A DNA stretch of 39,999 nucleotides from a virus. Numbering within the stretch: the stretch's first letter is position 1; each line of letters starts with the position of its first letter. The stretch covers positions 1 to 39,999 of the IMG/VR virus record IMGVR_UViG_3300047462_000774; one strand, given 5' to 3'. Below the pieces are notes generated by a model, which had not been told where the DNA came from, searched no databases, and saw only the letters and a list, made by a program, of their open reading frames with translations. The translations under genes and the position numbers were made by a program. Positions 1-8,502 of the stretch are shown piece by piece.

Positions 1-2394
1 CTAAACAGACGGGGCGTGATGGGGGAACGGAAAGATCGCCGGCAGGCCATTGAACACGACATTTTGAAGCAGAACGTCGCTGGAGACGCACTGGATGATC
101 TTTGCGGTGACCGGCGCCGACGGCGGTCCTCCGCTGATCACGGTTCCGTCCAGGGGCGAGTCGTGGGCCGCAATGTAGCCGATCAGAAGGTAGGTCGTGG
201 TCAGCTCTTGATTTGGGTAAGTACCGCTGTAGACGAATGGGGCGGGGAATCCCGGCCAACCGCTCGTGCCCGATCCAATGAGGGCAGTCGTCACCGCCAT
301 GCTGTCGGGATCGAAATCCACCTCCAGCCAGATCTGCGTCCCAACCGAGACGGCGATCGCGGCATTCAGACCGGTGATTGAGAACAGGTCGTTCGGGGTT
401 AGGCTCTGTTGCATGAAGGAGTTGACATTGACCTTCACCTGCAGCCCGCTGGCGTTCGAGGCATCGATGAGCTGGAAGGGCTTGTTGGTCGCCGCCGGCG
501 CGGCAGTCGAAGGAATGACGATCTGGTGCGTGTGGGCCGCGTGCTGATCCCCGATCACATTGGAGCCGCCCTGGTACATACCATCGGTACGCTGGCTGAG
601 CTTCCATGCCGGCAGTCTGCCGAGTTGGGCCCGGAACATCTCGGCCAAAGCATCGAAACCCAAATGCGCCGGTGGTCCGAAACTAATCCGACTCTGCCCG
701 GTCTTCAGGTTCTCCTCTGTCCGGATCACGAGGGCATTCATCGAGCGCCACGCTGCGGGCCCGTCCACAGTGTTGAACGTGCAGCCGATCGGTAGCCGGT
801 CGGTGCATTCCTGCTCGGTAATCGTGAACGTGCCGGAGAAGAAAAGCTGAGCCATGCAGTTCCAGAGATACTCCGCGAACCCTGTGGGCACCGGCTCGGC
901 CGAATCCTCCGAGGTGATCTGCGAGTATGTCTGGGTGTCAGCGTTCGTAACCCGGACTTTCCACGAAAGTGCCAGGCCGCCTTGGCCGGGTGCTGTAGGC
1001 GTATTAGGATTGGTGGGATTGAGCGTGAACAGCGCGGCCGTCAGCGCATCGCCCCCGTTATAACCCAGTACCACCGAGATCAGCACCAAGGCACAATCCA
1101 AGTCGTTCGGGTCGTCTTGAAGCCATGGAGGACAGTGGCCGCTGATCAGCTCATTCACGAGCTGCGGGCAGTCCGGTAGGGTGATGTTGTTCGGGTTTTT
1201 ATTGGGGTCATTGAGCGGATCGTCCGGGTCGATCGCTGTGGTGATGGTCGAAACATATATTTGGCTGACGTCATAGAAAGGGACCGTGGGCGTTCCGCCC
1301 GACGTCGCCGCGGGGCCGGTGATCAGCCAGTTGGCCTTCTTCAAAATCCAATTCATCGCCGCCTCGTCATTGGGCGATACCGGGCGAACGACCGTCTTGA
1401 GGTCCGCATGCTGTTGAGTCTCGTGGCCACCGGTCAGATCCACGGTCTGGACCCACGCCCGCGGCTGCGATAGCCACACCTCGCTATTAATCCCGGACGG
1501 CGCCGGCGGATAGGAATCGACGGTGAGCTTGCTCCCGGTTACGCCGTCCACCGTATTCGTCTGCTGGAATTTGCAGACCACCACCGGCGGCATCAGGTCG
1601 TAACGCGGAGCTGGATTGAAGCCGGCAACAGAATACCCGTCGTTCGGGAACAGCGCGCTGAGGGCCTTGATCGACTTCACTGGCAACGTGGACCGCTGGG
1701 CGATATTCAGCGTCGGCGGCGTTGTCGTCATGTCGAACGAGGTAACGCAGTCGGGTGAGAACTTCAGCATCATCCGAATGATCTCAGCGCAGCTTTTGTC
1801 CCGCATTTGGGAGAACGGCACGGTCACACTGGGCGTCACCGTCCCGATCCGGAAAGGTGCGAAGCCGCCGGGCCCGAGCGTCGTGGGTAATGCCGGCAGA
1901 CTGGTTTCATCGACGGTCGTCGGGAACGCAACCATGGCACATGAGTAGAGCGCGTAGATCAGCGCCTCGCGGATCACATCGCCGCTGTTCATCTGGATGC
2001 CATCGAGCGCCTGGCTGAGAATCACTTCGCCCTGCGTGCTGGTGATCGTGCCCAGGGCAGTGCCATTCACCACCGAAGAAACCCACATCTGCTGAAAGAC
2101 GATGTTCTCGAGCCACCACCACGGGTCGCTCACTTCGATCGTCTGACTTTCCGATCGGGGATCCGCGATGCCGGCCAGCTTGGTTACCACGCCCTGCCAC
2201 CACAGCGCCCCGTTGGCTTTGATCGTCAGCGGTTGCCAAATCGAGAAGGGCGAAGCCTGGTCAATGTCCGTGCCATCGAGCTGCAGCGTCACCTTACCAG
2301 GGCGCGCGCTCTCTCGTTCACGGTTCGCCATCGTGACGCCCCACGTGGCCGCGTCTTGAGTCTGCCCGCCGTAGGTGATTTGCCAGTAGCCCAT
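1..2394 (-). CDS. Tail hub / baseplate-like protein with fibre-like C-terminus
   Basis: 797 aa, ATG start with GGGGAG about 9 bases upstream, TAG stop exactly at the window edge. The first ~110 residues are beta-rich (QITYGG at 5-10, then a 'substitute-value then surface-value' pattern typical of tail hub/Tal domains). The last ~200 residues are Thr/Ser/Ala/Pro-rich, start near an AAHTH stretch, and look like a fibre or receptor-facing part. It follows the tape-measure gene, the usual place for the siphophage hub (Tal/gp27-type). I infer it closes the tail tip and contacts the host. No peptidase motif was recognised. It could instead be a large minor tail protein; the assignment rests mainly on position and N-terminal style. 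Confidence 0.6.
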   Translation of the reverse strand: MGYWQITYGGQTQDAATWGVTMANRERESARPGKVTLQLDGTDIDQASPFSIWQPLTIKANGALWWQGVVTKLAGIADPRSESQTIEVSDPWWWLENIVFQQMWVSSVVNGTALGTITSTQGEVILSQALDGIQMNSGDVIREALIYALYSCAMVAFPTTVDETSLPALPTTLGPGGFAPFRIGTVTPSVTVPFSQMRDKSCAEIIRMMLKFSPDCVTSFDMTTTPPTLNIAQRSTLPVKSIKALSALFPNDGYSVAGFNPAPRYDLMPPVVVCKFQQTNTVDGVTGSKLTVDSYPPAPSGINSEVWLSQPRAWVQTVDLTGGHETQQHADLKTVVRPVSPNDEAAMNWILKKANWLITGPAATSGGTPTVPFYDVSQIYVSTITTAIDPDDPLNDPNKNPNNITLPDCPQLVNELISGHCPPWLQDDPNDLDCALVLISVVLGYNGGDALTAALFTLNPTNPNTPTAPGQGGLALSWKVRVTNADTQTYSQITSEDSAEPVPTGFAEYLWNCMAQLFFSGTFTITEQECTDRLPIGCTFNTVDGPAAWRSMNALVIRTEENLKTGQSRISFGPPAHLGFDALAEMFRAQLGRLPAWKLSQRTDGMYQGGSNVIGDQHAAHTHQIVIPSTAAPAATNKPFQLIDASNASGLQVKVNVNSFMQQSLTPNDLFSITGLNAAIAVSVGTQIWLEVDFDPDSMAVTTALIGSGTSGWPGFPAPFVYSGTYPNQELTTTYLLIGYIAAHDSPLDGTVISGGPPSAPVTAKIIQCVSSDVLLQNVVFNGLPAIFPFPHHAPSV

Positions 2395-2397
2395 CGA

Positions 2398-4593
2398 TCA
2401 GCTCCCCATATTGGTCTTGAGCGAGTTGATCGCCCGCTCGTTTTGTTCCACCCGTTGCTGGAGTCGCTCATGCGCCGACTGCAGCGCGCCGACGTGCTGA
2501 GCGAGAATCGCCTGCAGGGCGCCCAGCCGTTCCGCCGGCGTCGCGAGGGCCTCGGCCGCTTTGACGAGCGGCTCGAGTGCGCTGTGATCTTCGCGCGCCG
2601 CGATCTGGGTCTTGAGTTGCGCGATCTCGCGTTGCTGCGACTCGAGCTGCTGGCGCGTAACCTCCGCCGCGTCCTTTTGCCCCTGGCCTTGGGCCCGGGC
2701 ATTGTTGAAGCTGGTCTCCGCCGTTGTGAGATCACGGATCGACTGCCGCGCGAGCTGCTCGGGCGTGAGCGCCGGGCCCTTCTCTCCCTGGCTGCGCTGC
2801 CAGTCGTCGCTCTGCTTTTTCAGTTCTTCCAGATTTTTTGCCACCTGCTGGATCAAGGCATCGAGGTACTTCGCGGCCGCGGGATTTGCCTCCTGTTGAT
2901 TCTGTAACTGCTCCAACCTTTTGTTCAGCCCGTCGATGCCGCCGCCGTAGGGATTGTTTGCAGGCGACGGTGGGTGAATCAGGAAGCCGAGCTTGTCGTT
3001 GGCCTTGTTTATCGCCTCCTGGTTGTCGATGCCGGCGAGCTGCGCCTGGATGCCCGCTTTACCACTTTCTGGCGCAGTCTCGAGCTGCCCCTGCAGTCGG
3101 AGTTTCTGCGCGTTTAATTCATTGTCGCGCCACGTGCGGAGCTGCTCCTGCCGGGCCTGTTGCTCGGCGCGATCGTTCTCCTGTTTCCGTTGCTGGGCAT
3201 CCTGATCGGCCTTCTGTGCCGCGAGCTGAGCAGCCTGGGCTTTTTGCTCGGCTTCTCTCTGAGCGTTAGTCACCGCAACACCGGACTGAAACATCTGGTC
3301 CGGGGCCTCCTGGATTTTTTTATGGAGTTCGCTGTCACCGAGGACCGCTTGTGATTGCGCGGCGGTCTTGAGCGCATTTTGGAGGTCCTCAAGTTCCTTC
3401 TGCATCTGCTGCCACTGAGTCTTTAGATCGTCGATTTGGTAGGTCTTGCGGTAATCCTCACGATTTTCCTTCCAGTCCTTTTCCCGCTGGTCCTGCGACT
3501 CATGCAGCCGCCACATCGTGGGCACGGGCTCATTCGCCTCGTTCTCGAGGCTTGCGATGGTCAAGCCCAAGTCGGAGATCTTCTCTTTCAGGTCGCCTAT
3601 GACATCCGGTGACGCTGATTTTCCACTGAACGGCACTCCTGCCACTCCCGTGGCCGGGCTCGTAAGCGCACCGGTGAGTTCGCCCTTCTCGTTGCGCGGC
3701 GCGATGACGCCGTACTTCGCGAACACGGCATCGGCATCCATCTTCTGTTGCTGCGCATCATCGACCGTCTTCCGATTTTTGGCGTAGTCCTCCTGCTGCT
3801 CGCGGAGCTGGTCCTGGGCGGCTTTGGCCTTGGCCGCCGCCTCCTGTGCTTCGAGGTTTGCCACGTTCACCGTAGTCTGGCCCTCGATGTCAGCCTGCGA
3901 GGCTTTGTAGCGGCGCTCGATGCTTTCGCGCTGGTCCGGAGTCGTCGCGCCGCTCATGGCAAGCAGGTAACCCTGCTGCAATTTGAGTAGCGCGGCCTGC
4001 TTATCGAGTTCCGCCTGGGCCTTGAGCATCTCGCCTTGCTTGGCGATCTCCGACGTCGATTCCTGCTGGGACTTCAAGAGAGCACCCTGGCTCTCGATCA
4101 TCGCGTTCGTCCCCTCCTTGTATTGATCGACCTGGGCAGTGAAGGCGTCGATCGATTCCTTCGCCGCGCTCTTCTCCGCCTCTGCCGCATCGCGGGCCGC
4201 TTCCCCACGGTGACGATGTGCAGTAACCAGCAGGGCGAGCATCGCCACGACCTGGGCGATCGCGGCATAGATTGCGAACTCGGGACCCAGCATGTATTGC
4301 AGCGACTCGCTGATGTCCATCAGGCCCTGGCTCGCTGCGCGGCCGCCGAGGGACAAATCTTTAAAACCTTCGGCCAGGCGGTGGACGTAAAAGGCGTTTT
4401 GCATCAGCCACTGCTGATGTTCCTTTAACTGCCGATTCAGTCGTTCCGTCTGCTCGGCGGTCGAGTCCTGCGTCTCCGCGAGGTCCTTCGTCGCGTTACC
4501 AATTCGGTTTACGGCCGCAACGGTCTCAGCAGCGCCGGTGACCGCGCCCGATGCATCGATCGTCGCGCTAATTTTGACTTGAGGATCAGCCAT
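2398..4593 (-). CDS. Tail tape-measure-like protein
   Basis: 731 aa. ATG start with a clear GGGAGG site; it overlaps the upstream gene by 8 bases. The protein is almost wholly helical and Gln/Ala/Glu/Lys-rich, with long coiled-coil stretches (roughly residues 40-60, 130-260, 370-560, 600-725) and one hydrophobic segment around 105-125, the pattern of tape-measure proteins. These fix tail length and leave the tail during DNA ejection. At about 0.15 nm per residue a fully helical 731 aa would predict a tail near 110 nm. It lies just before the hub gene, as expected. No lytic transglycosylase or peptidase domain is visible. Confidence 0.75.
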   Translation of the reverse strand: MADPQVKISATIDASGAVTGAAETVAAVNRIGNATKDLAETQDSTAEQTERLNRQLKEHQQWLMQNAFYVHRLAEGFKDLSLGGRAASQGLMDISESLQYMLGPEFAIYAAIAQVVAMLALLVTAHRHRGEAARDAAEAEKSAAKESIDAFTAQVDQYKEGTNAMIESQGALLKSQQESTSEIAKQGEMLKAQAELDKQAALLKLQQGYLLAMSGATTPDQRESIERRYKASQADIEGQTTVNVANLEAQEAAAKAKAAQDQLREQQEDYAKNRKTVDDAQQQKMDADAVFAKYGVIAPRNEKGELTGALTSPATGVAGVPFSGKSASPDVIGDLKEKISDLGLTIASLENEANEPVPTMWRLHESQDQREKDWKENREDYRKTYQIDDLKTQWQQMQKELEDLQNALKTAAQSQAVLGDSELHKKIQEAPDQMFQSGVAVTNAQREAEQKAQAAQLAAQKADQDAQQRKQENDRAEQQARQEQLRTWRDNELNAQKLRLQGQLETAPESGKAGIQAQLAGIDNQEAINKANDKLGFLIHPPSPANNPYGGGIDGLNKRLEQLQNQQEANPAAAKYLDALIQQVAKNLEELKKQSDDWQRSQGEKGPALTPEQLARQSIRDLTTAETSFNNARAQGQGQKDAAEVTRQQLESQQREIAQLKTQIAAREDHSALEPLVKAAEALATPAERLGALQAILAQHVGALQSAHERLQQRVEQNERAINSLKTNMGS

Positions 4594-4858
4594 GCTGAAC
4601 CTCCCACGCGCGCCAAAAGGCGGTCCGGTGAATTTGCGTCGTGCGATACATCGTCACGCTGTGGCTGCGATGCAGACCGATAATCGGAACGAACTTCCGG
4701 GCGCAGAATCCCGCGGCGAACAACTCCTCGAGCAGCTCGCCGGCGTTGGCTAGTTCGCTCAGGCCGACGATCTGCGCCAGCGATCGCCAACGATCCAGCG
4801 TGCCGTGTGCTCCAATGAGGTACTGCATAACCAAATGATGTGAGGCCGTCAGCTTCAC
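4586..4858 (-). CDS. Small winged-helix-like protein upstream of tape measure
   Basis: 90 aa, starting in a 4-base ATGA overlap with the gene before it. The N-terminal half (HHLVMQYLIGAHGTLDRWRSLAQIVGLSELANAGELL) is helical and resembles a winged-helix or helical adaptor; the C-terminal half has basic and aromatic residues. It occupies the slot where siphophages place tail-assembly chaperones, directly before the tape measure. I could not recognise a family, and I saw no slippery frameshift site joining it to the upstream gene. Tail chaperone or small DNA-binding protein are both possible. Confidence 0.6.
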   Translation of the reverse strand: MKLTASHHLVMQYLIGAHGTLDRWRSLAQIVGLSELANAGELLEELFAAGFCARKFVPIIGLHRSHSVTMYRTTQIHRTAFWRAWEVQHG

Positions 4859-5598
4859 CGGATTTGCGTTGCCTCCTGCAGGACCTGCATGGCTTCGTCC
4901 ACCAACCGGGCCGCATGCTCGAGCTTGGCGTTGAAAGTCGTCTCGTTTGATTCTGCGGCCGCAAGCGTCCGGACCTCACGCAGCCGGTCGATCGGATGCT
5001 TCACCTTTTCGAGCTGCGCGATGTACATGCGTGCTTTGAACTGGGCGAGCTTCAGACCGGGACACTGATGCGATCGGCCCTTGAACACGGCGCTGACAGC
5101 GCTTTCGGAGATTCCCCATTTCTGCGCGAGCTTGATGCCGGTCATCTTTCCGCGCTGGCCCGGGCCGTAGTTGTCGAGAATGTCCCTTACGCCCTCGATG
5201 CTGAGCCCGCGATTGCGCTTCACCCGGGGAGTCTTGAACGAGCAATCCTCGACGTGATTGATGCCACGGCCGCAACGACACAGGATCGGGCCGCGCTCGC
5301 TTTCAACGACCGACCGAAGCTTCGTGATGATGCGCCAACCGGGAGCCCGGCCCGGAAATTCCTTCTGAATAATAAGTGCGACGTCATAGTCGCTCTTGCC
5401 GTCAGCCACCAGCTCGCCGATCCGACGAACCTTGGCCCGGCTCGCCCGGATGCCGCGGGGAAACTTTACCTTCGATCCCGACTTCGGGCCGAAGAGATAC
5501 GGCTCGCCGCGGGAACGCGAGAAGCTGAACCCGGCCCGGGATTGTTCATCGCCGAACAGTTCTTCTTTGGCCAGCAGGCCGAGGGCCGAACGACTCAT
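4855..5598 (-). CDS. HTH-like protein with a Cys/His cluster, tail region
   Basis: 247 aa, ATG within a 4-base overlap. Three parts are visible: a basic Arg/Lys-rich N-terminal region (to ~60) followed by a helical segment ('GKSDYDVALIIQKEF', HTH-like); a Cys/His cluster CRCGRGINHVEDC around 107-119 that could bind zinc; and a second HTH-like segment (KLAQKWGISESAVSAVFKG, about 156-174) that reads like a recognition-helix motif for DNA binding. It lies between tail genes, an odd place for a DNA-binding protein. It may be a late regulator or homing-type accessory gene. No family recognised. Confidence 0.65.
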   Translation of the reverse strand: MSRSALGLLAKEELFGDEQSRAGFSFSRSRGEPYLFGPKSGSKVKFPRGIRASRAKVRRIGELVADGKSDYDVALIIQKEFPGRAPGWRIITKLRSVVESERGPILCRCGRGINHVEDCSFKTPRVKRNRGLSIEGVRDILDNYGPGQRGKMTGIKLAQKWGISESAVSAVFKGRSHQCPGLKLAQFKARMYIAQLEKVKHPIDRLREVRTLAAAESNETTFNAKLEHAARLVDEAMQVLQEATQIR

Positions 5599-6152
5599 AG
5601 ATCATGTGCCTCCAGGTCATCAGCGAGCAGAGTCATCTGACGGAAGAACGAGCTGCGGTGCTTCGCGTAGGGCGTGATCCGACGCTCCACCTCGATCGGA
5701 TTATTCGGGAAGCCCAATATAGAAATCAGCGCACGGTGAACGTGCCCTTGGCGCAGCGCATCGAGCGCCATCAGTTTGGTCCGCGAGTCGGCATCGAAGT
5801 TGTCAGGAGTCAGATCTTCGCCCCAGGGCGCGAAGCAGCTCTTCGCCATAACCGCGCCGGCCATGCAAACCGCACACACTTCGCCCTGGCGGCTGTGCCA
5901 GAGAAAGTCCCAGAGGAAATCATCCTCGTTCCACAGGACGTACGTGTAGATGCGATCGTCGCTGGCTGCCGGCGAATTCCACGATCCTCCCCCGAACCCG
6001 CGTGCCGGGCGCCACCTCGGCTTGCGGTCCTCAAACGTGAGCGCGGTTGCGTAGCGCCGATCGCGTTCGCAGTCCGCAATATCCAGGAGAGCGGAACGAA
6101 TCAGATAGCTCGGGCGATCCGGCAGCCGCTCGATCGGTGTCAAGAGAGTCAT
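5595..6152 (-). CDS. Conserved-looking phage protein with CxxC core, function unknown
   Basis: 185 aa, ATG start in a 4-base overlap with the fibre-like gene before it. The middle is the most distinctive part: EVCAVCMAGAVMAKSC near 108-123, a small Cys-containing hydrophobic segment in an otherwise soluble acidic/aromatic protein (DRIYTYVLWNEDDFLWDF just before). The C-terminal part, MALDALRQGHVHRALISIL, is helical. I have an impression of similar unnamed proteins but cannot name the family. It sits in the tail module, but nothing shows it is a virion part. Confidence 0.6.
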   Translation of the reverse strand: MTLLTPIERLPDRPSYLIRSALLDIADCERDRRYATALTFEDRKPRWRPARGFGGGSWNSPAASDDRIYTYVLWNEDDFLWDFLWHSRQGEVCAVCMAGAVMAKSCFAPWGEDLTPDNFDADSRTKLMALDALRQGHVHRALISILGFPNNPIEVERRITPYAKHRSSFFRQMTLLADDLEAHDL

Positions 6153-6847
6153 GGCACAATGAAGTAATCGAGGTTGTAGGTGTAGCCGTCGCTGATCGGC
6201 GCGGCTGAGAGATCGACGGTGAAACCCGACGACGTGAGCGTGCTGCCGCGCAGAGTAGCCCACAGGTTCAAGCCGTTCGGATCCGACTTTCGGATCACGA
6301 CAAAGACGTAGCTGGGCGTGAAGCCCAGGTTAAGCCCGGCAACTGTGACGAAATCTTGACCGACGGTGAGAGCCGTCGTTCCGGTGACAGGTTTATTCAG
6401 CACCTGGGCAACGCCGCTCGATGCCTTCCAGTCGCTATTGACCTGTGCGGCAGGAATCGTCGGCTTGTTGGTGAGATCACTATAGGACCCGCTCGTCGCC
6501 ACGGTGGCAAAGGACGGCTTGTTAAGGAGGTCGCTGTAGTTTCCGGTGGTGGCGACGGTTGCCAGGCTAAAAGTAAGAGCAGCCGCGGGAATGGTCCCGT
6601 TCGTGATGTTGGCTCCGTTGAGCGAGCTGCTCGGCGTGAGCGCGCCGGTGAGCACGTAAGTTTTTAACTGAAGCAGCGTCGCACCGTTGCTCGTATAGGA
6701 ACCTGGAGAGCCTTGGGTGATGTCGAGGATGTTCGTGTCGCCGAGGCTCGAGGCCGCCGGCAACTGCGACGTTTTCTGGGCCCACGCGCAAGGAATGCCA
6801 CACGCGAATGCAGCGGCAACGAGGAGAATTCTTTTCATGGCGATCAT
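6149..6847 (-). CDS. Tail-fibre-like protein with Sec signal peptide
   Basis: 232 aa, ATG start in a 4-base overlap. Residues 1-23 form a textbook signal peptide (basic MKRI, hydrophobic LLVAAAFACGI, cleavage-like AWA-Q); an internal ATG four codons in would also keep it. Two near-identical 17-residue repeats follow (LATVATTGNYSDLLNKP at 95-111 and FATVATSGSYSDLTNKP at 113-129), typical of phage tail-fibre shafts. The C-terminal ~80 residues are beta-rich. The repeats suggest a receptor-binding fibre or collar protein, but the export signal conflicts with cytoplasmic virion assembly. It may be a secreted or surface decoy-like protein built from fibre repeats. Confidence 0.65.
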   Translation of the reverse strand: MIAMKRILLVAAAFACGIPCAWAQKTSQLPAASSLGDTNILDITQGSPGSYTSNGATLLQLKTYVLTGALTPSSSLNGANITNGTIPAAALTFSLATVATTGNYSDLLNKPSFATVATSGSYSDLTNKPTIPAAQVNSDWKASSGVAQVLNKPVTGTTALTVGQDFVTVAGLNLGFTPSYVFVVIRKSDPNGLNLWATLRGSTLTSSGFTVDLSAAPISDGYTYNLDYFIVP

Positions 6848-8010
6848 TGCTGGCTCACCTGGTACCACCACTTGTATTGAGTCGATGCCGTCAGCGCCGT
6901 GCTCCCCGAGGTGATGACGAAGGTTCCGGCGTTGGAGGCGGAAAGATAGACGGAGCTGTTGCCTGAAAGCGCGGCTGCGGCCGCATTCGCTGGTGTGAGA
7001 CTAACCGCGTTCGGCGCGGTGCCGTACGACGTGTTGTACGTGACGGTGGCCACCGTGGCGCTCGTCGCTGGCGACGAGCCCGGGGTTACCGTAATCAGCC
7101 CCGCCACGTCACTCCCGGACACGCTGACCGTCGGGCTCGTGCCGGCGCCGGTACCGCCGCCGATCGTCGGAGAGCCCGCGGCGTGCGTCAGCAAATATGA
7201 TGGAACGCCGGAGAGATTCGCCCAGGGCACGGTGCCGACGCTGATTGTCCCACTGCTGATCGTCAGCGTCGTTCCATCGATCATCACGCCACCGAGGACC
7301 GTCGTTGAAGCGGTGGGCAGCGTGTACGTGGAAAACGGCGACACCCCGATGACGTCAAAGTGCGATCCGTCATAGACGAGAGTTAGCGTCGCGCCCGCGG
7401 GAATTTGCCCGGCGGCTAAGGGCGATCCGGACTGCAGGATTTGAACTGCACCGAGTGAATTAAGATTGAGCGAGGCACCTCCCGTATTGGCGTTGGTGAA
7501 TTTCACGACCACCTGCAGCCCGACGGTATAGGAAGTGAGCGCCGGCGAAGGCGTCGCCGTGTAGAGATTGGTTCCTGCTGCCGTCAGGAACAGCGCCGCC
7601 AGGCTCGGCTGAGGAACCCACGACAAGGTTCCACCGGTCGTGCTGGCGAGCACGTAGCCGCTGGTACCAGGAGCGGACAGCGCCGCAAAGGTGTCGAGCT
7701 TGGAGCTCCACGCTTCGACGTTCGAGCCGATCGCACCAAACGTGAGGATACCACCGGTGCCATTCGGCGAGTTGCCCAGGGCCGTCAGCGCGGTCCCGTT
7801 AATCGAGCTGGAAAGCAGGACGCCACTTTGCGCTTGGGCTTCCATCTGTGCGGCCGTGGCGATGTGCAGCTCGTTGTCGGTCCCCAGGACAACATAGTAA
7901 TAACCGCTGCTCAGTGAGCCACTGACCGTCGGCAGCGACGACGGCGGCGTGCCGGTTTGGGCGACCGCCTGCAGAGCGCTTGCAAGAAGAAGGAAAAGGA
8001 TTCGTTTCAT
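6844..8010 (-). CDS. Fibre-like beta protein with Sec signal peptide
   Basis: 388 aa with an N-terminal signal peptide (MKRILFLLLASALQAVAQ, cleavage-like AVA-Q) closely like that of the next gene. The mature part is Ser/Thr/Gly/Ala-rich, low in Lys and Cys, and beta-strand-like throughout. Segments such as LYTATPSPALTSYTVGLQVVV and GGVMIDGTTLTISSGTISVG are common in phage fibres. It starts 3 bases after the previous stop. It is probably a fibre or adhesin-like protein of the tail-tip region. The export signal is unusual for a virion protein. No catalytic motif was seen. Confidence 0.6.
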   Translation of the reverse strand: MKRILFLLLASALQAVAQTGTPPSSLPTVSGSLSSGYYYVVLGTDNELHIATAAQMEAQAQSGVLLSSSINGTALTALGNSPNGTGGILTFGAIGSNVEAWSSKLDTFAALSAPGTSGYVLASTTGGTLSWVPQPSLAALFLTAAGTNLYTATPSPALTSYTVGLQVVVKFTNANTGGASLNLNSLGAVQILQSGSPLAAGQIPAGATLTLVYDGSHFDVIGVSPFSTYTLPTASTTVLGGVMIDGTTLTISSGTISVGTVPWANLSGVPSYLLTHAAGSPTIGGGTGAGTSPTVSVSGSDVAGLITVTPGSSPATSATVATVTYNTSYGTAPNAVSLTPANAAAAALSGNSSVYLSASNAGTFVITSGSTALTASTQYKWWYQVSQQ

Positions 8011-8013
8011 AAT

Positions 8014-8496
8014 TTAAACTCCCGTACCCAACTCATTCCCGCGGCCGTCCTCGAGGACTCCGCTGCCGCTGCCCGTCTGCAGGACGTTGTTCGCGGTTGT
8101 GGTGCCCGGCGGTCCGACAAGGAACGACAATTTCAGTCCGTAGCTCACGCCCTCTGTCACCGCCTCGAGCACTTCGATGTTCTGCAGGACCGCGTAATTG
8201 AAGGTCTCGACTTGGGCGTCTTGCTGGATAACGAGCGGTCCCGACGCCGGCAGATTCTCGTAGAACTGCGTGCGGGCCTGCAGTGCGGCCGCCAACGTGG
8301 TCAGCGCCGCCGGGTAGATGCTGCCCGAGATCGTGCGCTTGCGATTGAACCGCGCGATCGGGTACGCATCCGGAGCGCGCAGTCCTTCCATCCACTGGGT
8401 GTTCTGCTCGCCCCGCGGCACCATGAATCCGAGCACACCGTCCGTCCCTGCAGGCGGCTCGGTGGCGATCGGTTTTCCGCCGTAGGTAATTTGCAT
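8014..8496 (-). CDS. Virion tail protein with QITYGG N-terminus
   Basis: 160 aa, ATG start with 6 bases between it and the tail-tube gene. The N-terminus MQITYGGKPI resembles that of the 797-aa hub (WQITYGGQTQ), suggesting a related beta-sandwich, as seen among tail-tube, distal-tail and hub proteins. The body (SISGSIYPAALTTLAAALQARTQ-type pattern, about 58-80) matches a 'rotate-and-replace' style of tail-tube-fold protein. It is followed by a short Gly/Ser-rich tail. I infer a tail-tip or distal-tail role; family not confirmed. Confidence 0.55.
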   Translation of the reverse strand: MQITYGGKPIATEPPAGTDGVLGFMVPRGEQNTQWMEGLRAPDAYPIARFNRKRTISGSIYPAALTTLAAALQARTQFYENLPASGPLVIQQDAQVETFNYAVLQNIEVLEAVTEGVSYGLKLSFLVGPPGTTTANNVLQTGSGSGVLEDGRGNELGTGV

Positions 8497-8502
8497 TCAC
8501 GT

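Noticed and set aside
4586-6152. Programmed frameshift making a tail chaperone (G/GT type)
   Set aside because: No slippery heptamer seen near the gene joints; genes overlap by ordinary ATGA.
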